This document shows positions 17,654 through 26,343 of a stretch of DNA of 64,000 bases, piece by piece. Position numbers and translations under genes: made by a program. This DNA is from Variovorax guangxiensis (lineage in GTDB: Bacteria; Pseudomonadota; Gammaproteobacteria; Burkholderiales; Burkholderiaceae_C), in assembly GCF_003952165.1 (NCBI RefSeq), contig NZ_RXFT01000002.1, positions 1 through 64,000 of the forward strand, given 5' to 3'. The notes under the pieces are model-generated. The model saw only the letters and a list, made by a program, of their open reading frames with translations. It was not told where the DNA came from and ran no database searches. How positions within the stretch are numbered: position 1 is the stretch's first letter; each line of letters opens with the position of its first letter.

Positions 17654-19641
17654 GCGCGGGGCTCGACGACCGGGAACATCGGCTCGAAGGTGTCGAGCAT
17701 CGACATCAGCTCCGCCAGCTTCGTGCGGTCGCCGTCGATCTTCACCTTGCCCGCGAGCACCGCCGCCGGGAAGCTGGTTTCCTTCAGTGTGATCGCGTCC
17801 AGCGTGGCGCGGCTCAGCGTCACGGTGGCGTCGGCATCCGGCTGGCGGCCCGCGATGTGCGTGAGCGCGGAGTTCTCCAGCGTCAGCACGAACTGCTGGT
17901 TCGAATCGGTGAAGTTCCAGTTGATGGCCATCTTCCTGCCCTCGGCCCTGGCCGCGTTCAGCCGCACGCCGAGGAAGTCGAAGAACAGGTCGTTGCTCAC
18001 TGCCTTGAGCGAATCAGCGTTGGCGCTGTTGCCGGCAGCGATCTTCGGCACGCCGTTGCGCAGCTCCATCGCGCCCACCAGATAGGCGCTGCGCCAGGTG
18101 CCGGCCTCCGATTGGTAGCCCATCTGCTCCAGGGCGTCGGCGCCCAGTTCGCGGGCCGCGCGGTTGGCGGGGTCGGCGTACACCACCTGACTCATCGCGC
18201 TGGCCACCCAGCGGAACTCGCCCTTCCTGAAATCTTCGCGGGCACGCGCCAGCACCGCGTCGGCGCCGCCCATGTACTCGACCGTCTTCTTCGCATAGGC
18301 CACAGGCGGCAGCGGGTTCAGGTTGGCGGGGTTGGCGTCGTACCAGCCCAGGTACTTCTGGTACACGGCCTTGGCGTTGTGCCGCAGCGTGCCGTAGTAG
18401 CCGCGCGCCGACCATTCCTGCTCCAGGCTTGCGGGCATGCGCAGCGTCTCGGCGATGTCGGCCGCCGTGTAGCCCTGGTTGAGCAGGCGCAGCGACTGAT
18501 CGTTGATGAACTTGTACATGTCGCGCTGCTTCTTCAGCAGGTCGACGATGCGCTCGGCCCCGAAGGTGGGCCAGTGGTGCTGGGCGATCAGCACCTCGGC
18601 CTTGCCGCCGAAGGCCACGCGCGCCTCGTCGATGTACTTCGACCACAGGTTGCCGTCGCGCACCTCCGCGCCGCGGATGGTGTAGAGGTTGTGCATGTTG
18701 TGCGTCACGTCCTCCGCCATGTTGAGCACGCGGAACTGCGGCAGGTACATGAGCATTTCCGACGGCGCCTCGGAGCCCGGCACCAGCCTGAAGACGAACT
18801 GCACGCCGTCGATGGTGCGCTCCTCCGTGGGCTTGTCGATGGTGGACGTAGGCGCGATCAGCGACATGGTGCCGCGCGCCAGCGCCTTGCCCAGGCCGGT
18901 GTCGACCTGCCCGCGCGGGCCCGGCGGCAGCAGCGTGCCGAACTGGTACTGCGAGCGCCGGCTCATCGCGTTGCCCGCGAGGATGTTCTCGGCCACCGCC
19001 GTTTCCATGAAGCCCGAGGGCGCGAGCACCTGCACGCGGCCAGCCTTCACGTCGGCCTCGTCGATCACGCCCTTCACGCCGCCGAAGTGGTCGGCATGGC
19101 CGTGCGTGTAGATCACCGTTCCCACCGGCTTGCGCGGACGGTGCTGGTAGTAGAGCTCGAGCGCGGCGCGCGCGGTCTCGGCGGCCAGCAGCGGATCGAT
19201 GACGATCAGCGAGCTGTCGCCTTCGACGATGGTCATGTTCGCGAGATCGAAGCCGCGCACCTGGTAGACGCGATCGGTCACCTTGAAGAGCCCGTGGATC
19301 GCGTTGAGCTGCGCCTGGCGCCACAGGCTCGGATTGACGGTGTCGGCCGGCGCCTCGGCCTTGAGGAAGTCGTAGGGCTTCATGTTCCACACCGGGCGCG
19401 CGCCGGAGCCCGGCACCAGCGCATCGGGCACGGTGCCGACGAAGCCGTGCATCGCGTCCTCGAAGTCCTGCCGGTTGGCAAAGGGCAGCGTCTTCGCCAT
19501 CTCGGCGTTGGCCTGCAGCGTGGAGGGCTCGGGCGCCTTGGGCTCGGTCTGCCCAAAGGAGGCCGACGGCGCGCCCAGCGCGCATGCAAGGGCGACGAGC
19601 GCAACGGAGAAGGAAGAAGGAGCGGGCGAGGAAGATTTCAT
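17635..19641 (-). CDS. SdsA-like alkylsulfatase (MBL fold)
   Basis: A 668-residue exported protein with a Sec signal (hydrophobic VALVALACALG, cut near ASFGQ). The metallo-beta-lactamase core has THGHADHFGG as the first zinc-binding motif and AEDVTHNMHNLYT and QHHWPTFG further on, which are typical of SdsA1-type linear alkylsulfatases. The helical dimerisation domain follows, and the C-terminal 120 residues form an SCP2-like lipid-binding domain. It would cleave primary alkyl sulfates such as dodecyl sulfate to alcohol and sulfate in the periplasm. Divergent LysR gene at 19715 is the likely regulator. Confidence 0.92.
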   Translation of the reverse strand: MKSSSPAPSSFSVALVALACALGAPSASFGQTEPKAPEPSTLQANAEMAKTLPFANRQDFEDAMHGFVGTVPDALVPGSGARPVWNMKPYDFLKAEAPADTVNPSLWRQAQLNAIHGLFKVTDRVYQVRGFDLANMTIVEGDSSLIVIDPLLAAETARAALELYYQHRPRKPVGTVIYTHGHADHFGGVKGVIDEADVKAGRVQVLAPSGFMETAVAENILAGNAMSRRSQYQFGTLLPPGPRGQVDTGLGKALARGTMSLIAPTSTIDKPTEERTIDGVQFVFRLVPGSEAPSEMLMYLPQFRVLNMAEDVTHNMHNLYTIRGAEVRDGNLWSKYIDEARVAFGGKAEVLIAQHHWPTFGAERIVDLLKKQRDMYKFINDQSLRLLNQGYTAADIAETLRMPASLEQEWSARGYYGTLRHNAKAVYQKYLGWYDANPANLNPLPPVAYAKKTVEYMGGADAVLARAREDFRKGEFRWVASAMSQVVYADPANRAARELGADALEQMGYQSEAGTWRSAYLVGAMELRNGVPKIAAGNSANADSLKAVSNDLFFDFLGVRLNAARAEGRKMAINWNFTDSNQQFVLTLENSALTHIAGRQPDADATVTLSRATLDAITLKETSFPAAVLAGKVKIDGDRTKLAELMSMLDTFEPMFPVVEPRAQPKNQ

Positions 19642-19654
19642 CCGGCAATGATGC

Positions 19655-19694
19655 GAAGCGCCAGAACCATTGGCAAATGCAAAATATGCGCTTC
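19655..19694. promoter_or_regulatory. Inverted repeat in alkylsulfatase/LysR divergent promoter
   Basis: GAAGCGC at 19655-19661 and its exact complement GCGCTTC at 19688-19694 are 33 bases apart centre to centre, close to three helical turns, in the 73-base gap between the two divergent starts. This would suit a LysR tetramer contacting both promoters. Assignment is inferred. Confidence 0.4.
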
Positions 19695-19714
19695 CTTTTG
19701 AAGCAAAACGCAAA

Positions 19715-20644
19715 ATGCAGCTGCGCCAGCTCCAGCATCTCGTCGCCCTCGCCGACCAGGGCAGCTTCGGCCGCGCGGCCCAGGCAGTGCATCTTTCGCA
19801 GCCGGCGCTTTCGCGCAGCATCGAGAGCCTCGAAGAGAGCCTGCAGGCGCGCCTGGTCGACCGCGCCTATGGCAGCGTGCGCTTCACCCAGGCCGGCGAG
19901 CTGGTGCTGGCGCGCGCCCGCGAGCTGCTGGCCGACGCGCAGCAGATCGCGCGTGACGTGCTGCAGCTCGAGGGCCTTGCCATCGGCAGCCTCGCGGTCG
20001 GCTTCGGCCCCTTCGCCGCCGGCACGCTGGGCCGCGCGGCGCTGTCGCTCATGACGCAGCGCCACCCGCAGCTGCAGATGCGCATGGAAGTGGCCGATAC
20101 CGCCACGCTGTGCGAGCGCCTGCACCGCCGCGAGCTCGACCTGTTCGTCGCCGACACGCGAGACCTGACGAAGCTTCAGCCCGGGCTGAAGCTCTCGCGG
20201 CTGCCCAACCTGCCGGTGTCCTTCTTCGTGCGGCCGAAGCACCCGCTGCTGAAGCTCAAGCCCCGGCCCGTGCCGCTCGACAAGCTCATGGCCTACCCCG
20301 TCGCCGGCCCGCGCCTGCCGGCGGAGGTCGCGGCGCAGTTCGACCGGGTGGCGCCGCGCGGCGACCGCGGCGTGTTCAACGTAACCTGCGACGACGCCGG
20401 CACGCTGCGGCACCTGGCGCTCACCGCCGACGCGGTGATCCTCGCGCCGGTCGCCCTTGTCCCCAGCCATCCGGGCCACGACACAGACACCCTTGTTCCC
20501 CTGCCCGTGGCGGGCCTGGAGCGCATGCAGACGCACTACAGCCTCGTCACGCTGGCGGCGCGCACGCCCTCGCCGGCGGCCGCCGTCTATACCCGGCTCG
20601 TCGACGAGTTGATGGACCCGCTCGGGCAGGCCGGCGGGCACTGA
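19715..20644 (+). CDS. LysR-family regulator, divergent from alkylsulfatase
   Basis: A 309-residue LysR-type regulator opening with MQLRQLQHLVALADQGSFGR and the recognition region LSQPALSRSIESLEESL (residues 31-48). The effector domain follows from residue 90. ATG 19715 is preferred to an upstream TTG because it gives the standard family N-terminus. Its promoter region is shared with the alkylsulfatase gene; Pseudomonas alkylsulfatases are also controlled by a neighbouring LysR protein (SdsB), so control of sulfate-ester use is likely. Confidence 0.88.
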   Translation: MQLRQLQHLVALADQGSFGRAAQAVHLSQPALSRSIESLEESLQARLVDRAYGSVRFTQAGELVLARARELLADAQQIARDVLQLEGLAIGSLAVGFGPFAAGTLGRAALSLMTQRHPQLQMRMEVADTATLCERLHRRELDLFVADTRDLTKLQPGLKLSRLPNLPVSFFVRPKHPLLKLKPRPVPLDKLMAYPVAGPRLPAEVAAQFDRVAPRGDRGVFNVTCDDAGTLRHLALTADAVILAPVALVPSHPGHDTDTLVPLPVAGLERMQTHYSLVTLAARTPSPAAAVYTRLVDELMDPLGQAGGH

Positions 20645-20687
20645 GCCAAAATGGCCCTCCGCCTTCAAGCCTTTGCGTCTTTTTTCA

Positions 20688-21197
20688 GTGACCACTCCCC
20701 GCCGGGCCCAGCCGCCCTCCTTTTCGTCCGACGAGTTCCGTGAAGCCCTCGGCATGTTCGCCACCGGCGTCACCGTCGTGACCGCGCGCGCGGCGAACGG
20801 CACGCTGGTCGGCCTCACGGCCAACTCCTTCAACTCGGTGTCGCTGACGCCGCCGCTGGTGCTGTGGAGCCTGGCGCGCGCGGCCGGCTCGATGCCCGCG
20901 CTCAGCGCCGGCTCGCACTACACGGTGAACATCCTCGCGGCCAACCAGAAGGCGCTGGCCGAGCGCTTCGCCACCAAGAACATCGACCGCTGGGCCGACG
21001 TGGCCTTCACCGAGGGCCTGGGCGGCGCGCCGGTGCTCGTGGGCGCGGCGGCCAGCTTCGAGTGCTTCAACCGCAGCCGCTACGACGAAGGCGACCACGT
21101 GATCTTCGTCGGCGAGGTGGAGCGCTGCTCGCACGATGCGGGCGCATCGCCGCTGCTCTTCCACGGCGGTCGCTTCTACACGGAGCATCCCTTGTGA
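20688..21197 (+). CDS. Flavin reductase-like domain protein
   Basis: A 169-residue protein of the FMN-binding flavin reductase family (HpaC/RutF type). Typical segments are FATGVTVVTAR near residues 20-30, LTANSFNSVSLTPPLVLWSL and the C-terminal LLFHGGRFY. Such proteins supply reduced flavin to two-component monooxygenases or act as NAD(P)H:FMN oxidoreductases. No partner oxygenase is adjacent. GTG 20688 is taken as start although no ribosome site is clear; a TTG lies five codons upstream. Its stop overlaps the next start (GTGA). Confidence 0.82.
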   Translation: MTTPRRAQPPSFSSDEFREALGMFATGVTVVTARAANGTLVGLTANSFNSVSLTPPLVLWSLARAAGSMPALSAGSHYTVNILAANQKALAERFATKNIDRWADVAFTEGLGGAPVLVGAAASFECFNRSRYDEGDHVIFVGEVERCSHDAGASPLLFHGGRFYTEHPL

Positions 21198-21697
21198 CGC
21201 ATCGTCCTGCGCTCCTGCTTGTCCTGCTGCTCGCCGCGCAGGCCGGCACGGCGCAGGAAGCGAACGGGCCGGTCAAGCAGAACTGGTTCGACGACCCGTT
21301 CTTCCAGCTCTCCTCGGGCCTGCCGGCCTGCGCCGTGCCCGAGGGCCCGTTCTACACGGCGCAAGAGCGTCGCCTGCAGACCCATTCGCGGCTGGAGCGC
21401 GGCACCACCTGCTGGCTGGCCGGCAAGTGCGCCGACAGCAACGCCTACCGCTACGACAAGCCGCTCGCGCCCAAGGTGCGCGCCGCGCTGCTGGCCGTGC
21501 CGGGGGTGAAGAAAAGCAGCGTCTGGGTCATCATCCAGCGCCGCTGGGTGTACCTGCAGGGCTGCGTGCCGGACGCAGCGCTCGCCAGGAAGCTGGAGCG
21601 CGCCGCGCGCGCGGTGGCCGACGTGGAGACCGTGGTGCCGGATCTGATGACGGGCACGCGGGGCAAGCCGCCCTATCCGGTGGCCCCGCCTAGATAG
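21194..21697 (+). CDS. Exported BON-domain protein
   Basis: A 167-residue protein with a Sec signal peptide (ALLLVLLLAAQAG, cut near TAQ). Residues about 95-155 (VRAALLAVPGVKKSSVWVII ... VADVETVVPDLM) resemble a single BON domain, usually an envelope-binding module. Three cysteines in the middle may form disulfides. It starts with GTG overlapping the stop of the flavin reductase gene by 4 bases, so the two are translated together, although their predicted compartments differ. Function unknown. Confidence 0.7.
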   Translation: MTHRPALLLVLLLAAQAGTAQEANGPVKQNWFDDPFFQLSSGLPACAVPEGPFYTAQERRLQTHSRLERGTTCWLAGKCADSNAYRYDKPLAPKVRAALLAVPGVKKSSVWVIIQRRWVYLQGCVPDAALARKLERAARAVADVETVVPDLMTGTRGKPPYPVAPPR

Positions 21698-21789
21698 GGG
21701 CCGGGAAGCCTCACGCGCACGCCGAACACGCCGCCGCGATACGATCATCGGATGAATCCGGCGACTCCTCGCCGCGAACGACGATCCGA

Positions 21790-22698
21790 ATGATCCAGCG
21801 CAAGACTCACCTCGACGGCCTCGCCATCGGCCTGCTCATTGCCTGCTGCGCCTTCTGGGGCCTGCAGCAGATCCTCATCAAGACCACCGTGGCGGAGGTG
21901 CCGCCGATGTGGCAGGCCTCGATCCGCATGGTCGGCGCCACTGTGCTGCTGTGGCTGTGGTGCGTGTGGCGGCGCGTGCCGCTCTTCGAGCGCGACGGCA
22001 CGCTGTGGCCCGGGCTTCTGGCGGGCATGCTGTTCGCGGGCGAGTTCGCCGGCATCTACCTGGGCCTGCAGCACACCAGCGCGTCGCGGCTCACCGTGTT
22101 CCTCTACACCGCGCCCTTCTGGGTCTCGCTGCTGCTGCCGCGCTGGGTGCCGGCCGAGCGGCTGCGCGGCTTCCAGTGGCTGGGGCTCTTCATCGCGTTC
22201 TCGGGCGTGGTGCTGGCCTTCAGCGAGGGCTTCGCCCACATGAGCTCGTCGCAGCTCATCGGCGACGGCATGGCGCTGGCGGCCGGCATGCTCTGGGGCC
22301 TGACCACGCTCACGCTGCGCACCACGCGCCTGGCCACGGCCAGCGCCGAGAAGACGCTGTTCTACCAGGTGGCGGTCACCGCGGCGATGTGCCCGGTGCT
22401 GTCGCTGGTGCTCGGCGAGCACTGGAGCTTCTCGTACTCGGCCTGGGCCTGGACCTCCATCGGGCTGCAGACGGTGGTCGGCGCCTTCGCCAGCTATCTC
22501 GCATGGATGTGGTTGCTGCGGCACTACCCCGCCACGCAGATGTCGTCCTTCACCTTTCTCACGCCGCTCTTCGCGCTGGTGTTCGGCGTGGCGCTGCTGA
22601 AGGAGCCGCTCACTGCGCAACTGATCGTGGCGCTCATCGGCGTGGCGCTGGGCATCGTGCTGGTGAACCGGCGGCCTGCGGTACAACGCAGCGCATGA
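21790..22698 (+). CDS. EamA/DMT-family transporter
   Basis: A 302-residue inner-membrane protein with about ten hydrophobic segments arranged as two EamA repeats, typical of the drug/metabolite transporter superfamily. The first repeat begins LLIACCAFWGLQQILIKTTV; the second ends LLKEPLTAQLIVALIGVALG. These proteins generally export amino acids or metabolites. It overlaps the glutaminase start by 4 bases (ATGA), so the pair may handle glutamine or glutamate, but substrate is not shown by sequence. Confidence 0.87.
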   Translation: MIQRKTHLDGLAIGLLIACCAFWGLQQILIKTTVAEVPPMWQASIRMVGATVLLWLWCVWRRVPLFERDGTLWPGLLAGMLFAGEFAGIYLGLQHTSASRLTVFLYTAPFWVSLLLPRWVPAERLRGFQWLGLFIAFSGVVLAFSEGFAHMSSSQLIGDGMALAAGMLWGLTTLTLRTTRLATASAEKTLFYQVAVTAAMCPVLSLVLGEHWSFSYSAWAWTSIGLQTVVGAFASYLAWMWLLRHYPATQMSSFTFLTPLFALVFGVALLKEPLTAQLIVALIGVALGIVLVNRRPAVQRSA

Positions 22699-23639
22699 GC
22701 ACCAACATCACCCGATTCCAGCCCGTCCTCGACGAGATCGTCGCCACGCTGCGCCCGCAGCTCGGCCAGGGCGGCAAGGTCGCCAGCTACATTCCGGCGC
22801 TCGCGCGCGTCGATGCCCGGCAGTTCGGCATCGCGCTGCGCACCTGCGAGGGCGAGGAAGCCGGCGCGGGCGACTTCGAGACGCCCTTCTCCATCCAGAG
22901 CGTTTCCAAGCTCTTCACGCTCACGCTCGCCATGCAGCGCATGGGCGACGCGCTGTGGGAGCGCATCGGCCGCGAGCCCTCGGGCAACCCGTTCAACTCG
23001 CTGGTGCAGCTGGAAAACGAACAGGGCAAGCCGCGCAATCCCTTCATCAATGCCGGCGCCATCGCGGTGGCCGACCGGCTGGTGAGCCAGGCCAAAGCCA
23101 GCGGCGGCAGCGCCAAGGCCGACATCCTCGCGCTCATGCGCAGCCTGTGCGGCGAGCCCATCGCCTTCGACGACGAAGTGGCGCAATCGGAGGCCGACAC
23201 CGGCTTTCGCAACATCGCGCTGGCCAACTTCATGAAGAGCTTCGGCAAGATCGACAACGACGTCGAGACCGTGCTGGACACCTACTTCCACCAGTGCGCG
23301 CTGCGCATGAGCTGCCGCCAGCTGGCGCGCGCCGCCGCCTTCCTGTGCCGCGACGGGGCACACCCCATCGACGGCGAGCCCGAGGTCACGGGCGAGCGGC
23401 AGACGCGCCGCATCAACGCGCTGATGCTCACCTGCGGCACTTATGACGCGGCGGGCGACGTGGCCTTCTCCATCGGCCTGCCCTGCAAGAGCGGCGTGGG
23501 CGGCGGCATCGTCGCGGTGGTGCCCGACAGGCTCACGCTGTGCGTGTGGTCGCCCGCGCTCGACGCCACCGGCAATTCGCTGCTGGGCATGAAGGCGCTC
23601 GAAATGTTCGTGGCGCGCACGGGTCTGTCGGTTTTCTGA
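22695..23639 (+). CDS. glsA: Glutaminase
   Basis: A 314-residue glutaminase of the serine-dependent (beta-lactamase-like) family. The Ser-x-x-Lys catalytic motif lies in FSIQSVSKLFTL, followed by NPFNSLVQLE, NPFINAGAI and the C-terminal GVGGGIVAVVP segment, all hallmarks of GlsA. It converts L-glutamine to glutamate and ammonia in the cytosol. Length is normal for the family. It is translationally coupled to the EamA transporter upstream. Confidence 0.93.
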   Translation: MSTNITRFQPVLDEIVATLRPQLGQGGKVASYIPALARVDARQFGIALRTCEGEEAGAGDFETPFSIQSVSKLFTLTLAMQRMGDALWERIGREPSGNPFNSLVQLENEQGKPRNPFINAGAIAVADRLVSQAKASGGSAKADILALMRSLCGEPIAFDDEVAQSEADTGFRNIALANFMKSFGKIDNDVETVLDTYFHQCALRMSCRQLARAAAFLCRDGAHPIDGEPEVTGERQTRRINALMLTCGTYDAAGDVAFSIGLPCKSGVGGGIVAVVPDRLTLCVWSPALDATGNSLLGMKALEMFVARTGLSVF

Positions 23640-23646
23640 ACCTGCC

Positions 23647-24645
23647 TCAGGCGGCGGCAGCCACCGGCGCCGTGGCCAGGCAGCCCATGCCGTCTAGCGC
23701 GGTCTCCACGGCCTCTTCGAGCGGCGTGTGCGGCTCGCGACCGAGAAAGGCCACCAGCTTCGCGTTGTCCATCGCCACGGGCGTGCGCCACAGGTAGCGC
23801 ATCTCGCGCAGTTCCCGGAAGGTCACGACGAAGGGCGAGGCCAGCGCCAGCAGCCACCACGGAAAGGCCGACACGCGGACCTTCGCGCCGGTGCGCCGCG
23901 CCACCACCTTGCGGATGGCCTCGCTCATGCGCGTGCCGTCCGAATCCCAGTGGCCCGCCATGTGGAAGCGCGCGAAGGGCTCCAGCCTGTCGCGCCGCGC
24001 GAGCAGCTCGACCATGGTGCGCGCCACGTCCGGCAGGTAAGACCACTGGTGGCCTACACCGGGGCTGCCGGGCTGGCTCACGGCCCGCACGGGCTGGCCC
24101 GCCTTCACCAGCCCCTGCGAGAACCAGTTGTTGCCGGCCTTCGGCCCGAAGAAATCGCCGGCGCGCACGATCAGCACGCGCGCGCCCTGGCGGCTGGCCT
24201 CCTCGAGGCGCCGTTCCAGCTCGACGCGGATCGCGCCCTTGCTGGTGAGCGGATGCTGCGGCGAATCCTCGGCCAGCAGCGCAAAGGCGTCGGGGCCGAA
24301 GTTGTAGACCGTGCCCGGCAGCACGATGGTCGCGCCCTCGGCCTTGGCTGCGGCGATGGTGCTGTCGAGCATCGGCAGCACCAGCTCCGACCAGCCGCGA
24401 TAGCCCGGCGGGTTGACCGCATGCACGATGACCGAGCAGCCCTTCGCGGCGCGGCGCACCGACTGCTCGTCCATCGCGTCGCCCGCCAGCCAGGTGATTC
24501 CGTCGCTCTTTCCCTCTGTTGCGCCGCGCTTGAGCGCCCGCACATCCCAGCCCGCATCGCGCAGCTGGCGGGCCACCTCGCCGCCGATGCCGCCCGTTGC
24601 GCCGAGAACCAGAACCTTGTCGTTGCGTGCCGTTTCGTGTGCCAT
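23647..24645 (-). CDS. NAD(P)-dependent epimerase/reductase-like protein
   Basis: A 332-residue atypical/extended short-chain dehydrogenase fold protein. The dinucleotide motif GATGGIGGEVARQL is near residues 15-28. The YNFGP segment holds the probable catalytic-region tyrosine. The C-terminus contains a hydrophobic stretch (FPWWLLALASPFVV). Start 24645 has GGAG 6 bases upstream. Convergent with the glutaminase gene (7-base gap) and divergent from a LysR gene that is a candidate regulator. Substrate unknown. Confidence 0.83.
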   Translation of the reverse strand: MAHETARNDKVLVLGATGGIGGEVARQLRDAGWDVRALKRGATEGKSDGITWLAGDAMDEQSVRRAAKGCSVIVHAVNPPGYRGWSELVLPMLDSTIAAAKAEGATIVLPGTVYNFGPDAFALLAEDSPQHPLTSKGAIRVELERRLEEASRQGARVLIVRAGDFFGPKAGNNWFSQGLVKAGQPVRAVSQPGSPGVGHQWSYLPDVARTMVELLARRDRLEPFARFHMAGHWDSDGTRMSEAIRKVVARRTGAKVRVSAFPWWLLALASPFVVTFRELREMRYLWRTPVAMDNAKLVAFLGREPHTPLEEAVETALDGMGCLATAPVAAAA

Positions 24646-24740
24646 GAAATGCTCCAGAACAGTTGTCGATGGAAGAATTCTGGTTTCGACGGGGTTGCAT
24701 TGGAATTGCCGAACATAAGCCATCGGCCATACATTTATGC

Positions 24741-25679
24741 ATGACCTGGAACATCGGCTGGGAGCTTTACCGCTCCTTCCTCGGCGTGCTGCGCGAGGGC
24801 TCCCTGTCGGGCGCGGCGCGCGCGCTCGGCATCACCCAACCCACGGCGGGCCGCCACGTGGCCGCGCTCGAAGAGGCGCTGGGTGTAGTGCTCTTCACAC
24901 GCTCGCAGACCGGCCTGCTGCCCACCGAGGTCGCGCTGGCGCTGCGTACGCACGCGGAGGCCATGGAGAGCATCGCGGCCTCGATGGAGCGCGCCGCCAC
25001 CAGCCAGGGCGAAGGCGTGCGCGGCGTGGTGCGCGTATCGGCCAGCGAGGTGGTGGGCACGGAGGTGCTGCCGCCCATCATCACGCAGCTGCGCGAGGCG
25101 CATCCGGCGCTGAAGGTCGAGCTGGTGTCGACCAACCGCGTGCAGGACCTGCTCAGGCGCGAGGCCGACATCGCGGTGCGCATGGTGCGGCCACGGCAGG
25201 AGCAGCTGGTCGCGCGCCGCATCGGCAACATCGAGCTGGGCTTTCACGCGCATCGCGACTACATCGCGCGCCACGGCACGCCGCGCAGCCTCGACGACCT
25301 GCCGGCGCACGCCGTCATCGGCTACGACCAGCCGCCGGCCTTCGTGCGCGCGGCGGGAAAGTCGATCAGGAACTTCACGCGTGACACCTTCTCGCTGCGC
25401 GCCGACAGCGACCTCGCCCAGCTCGCGCTGATCCGCGCGGGCGCGGGCATCGGCGTCTGCCAGGTGGGCCTCGCGAAGCGCGACCCCGCGCTGGTGCGGC
25501 TGATGCCGCGCGCCTTCTCGCTGAAGCTGGACACCTGGGTCACGATGCATGAGGACCTGCGCAACAGCCCGCGCTGCCGCGTGGCCTTCGACGCGCTGGT
25601 CGAGGGGCTGGTGCGATACATCGGCGGCTGCGCAACGGAGGCGAAAATGCCACGCGCCAGACAGCAAGCATCCGAATGA
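24741..25679 (+). CDS. LysR-family regulator
   Basis: A 312-residue LysR-type regulator. The winged helix is seen in YRSFLGVLREGSLSGAARAL and ITQPTAGRHVAALEEALG; the effector domain starts near residue 85. It lies divergent from the epimerase-like gene with a 95-base gap, which is AT-richer than its surroundings. It overlaps the next gene by 4 bases, so the orphan protein at 25676 is probably made from the same message. Confidence 0.87.
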   Translation: MTWNIGWELYRSFLGVLREGSLSGAARALGITQPTAGRHVAALEEALGVVLFTRSQTGLLPTEVALALRTHAEAMESIAASMERAATSQGEGVRGVVRVSASEVVGTEVLPPIITQLREAHPALKVELVSTNRVQDLLRREADIAVRMVRPRQEQLVARRIGNIELGFHAHRDYIARHGTPRSLDDLPAHAVIGYDQPPAFVRAAGKSIRNFTRDTFSLRADSDLAQLALIRAGAGIGVCQVGLAKRDPALVRLMPRAFSLKLDTWVTMHEDLRNSPRCRVAFDALVEGLVRYIGGCATEAKMPRARQQASE

Positions 25680-26170
25680 CCGATACGACCACAGACTCCG
25701 ACACCCTCCCCCTGCAGGAAGACCGCCTCTGGCGCGACGACCGCTGGACCGCCCGCATCATCAAGAACGAGGAAGACGACGGCTGGGCCGTCGAGATGAC
25801 CCGCCACGGCGACCCCGAGCCCGCCCTCGTCGGCCCCTGGACCATGGGCCGCGACAAGAAGAACCCGAAGCCGCTCGACGCGCCCGCCTTCTCCACGCTG
25901 GTGAAGACCGCCGCCGAAGTCATCCGCCGCCACGAGCAGCAGCTGCACGCCACGCTCAACAAGAGCGTGACCGTCACCGCGCGCGACGACCGGCGCGTGC
26001 GCGTGGCGCTTTGCATCGTGCCCGATGAGGACAACCCCACGGCCACGCTCACGGCCCATGACGACGCAGACGACAGCGAACTCGCCAGCGTGGGCGTGTC
26101 GCCCGCGTTCAGGCTCACGGCGAGCAGCGCGAGCGCGTGGATCGAGTCGGGCTACGCGCGCCCGCGCTGA
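25676..26170 (+). CDS. Hypothetical protein, 164 residues
   Basis: A soluble 164-residue protein rich in Asp, Glu and Arg. I do not recognise a domain. Its opening (RLWRDDRWTARIIKNEEDDG) and regular charge pattern suggest a compact beta-rich fold. Start overlaps the stop of the LysR gene (ATGA). Followed by a 96-base spacer and the hairpin at 26267-26301. Function unknown. Confidence 0.72.
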   Translation: MTDTTTDSDTLPLQEDRLWRDDRWTARIIKNEEDDGWAVEMTRHGDPEPALVGPWTMGRDKKNPKPLDAPAFSTLVKTAAEVIRRHEQQLHATLNKSVTVTARDDRRVRVALCIVPDEDNPTATLTAHDDADDSELASVGVSPAFRLTASSASAWIESGYARPR

Positions 26171-26266
26171 GCGCGTTGCCGCCGCAATCAGCGAAATGAC
26201 GTATGTGCAACTCGCGATGAGTTGAGAACAATCGGCTCCGACGACACGCACCCATTGCTCCACCGG

Positions 26267-26301
26267 AAGGCCCGGATCGGTTGAACGCCGATCCGGGCTT
26301 T
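26267..26301 (+). terminator. Strong hairpin, terminator or amiE leader attenuator
   Basis: A 14-bp stem (26267-26280 with 26288-26301, one G-U pair) closes on a 7-base loop and is followed by a T-rich stretch (TTTCCTGTTTTC). It lies 97 bases after the orphan gene and 43 bases before the amidase start. It may end the upstream transcript; if the amidase promoter lies in the 96 bases before it, it would instead be an attenuator. Confidence 0.7.
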
Positions 26302-26343
26302 CCTGTTTTCTTCCTTCATCAACCATCCATCAGGAGCAGCGTC

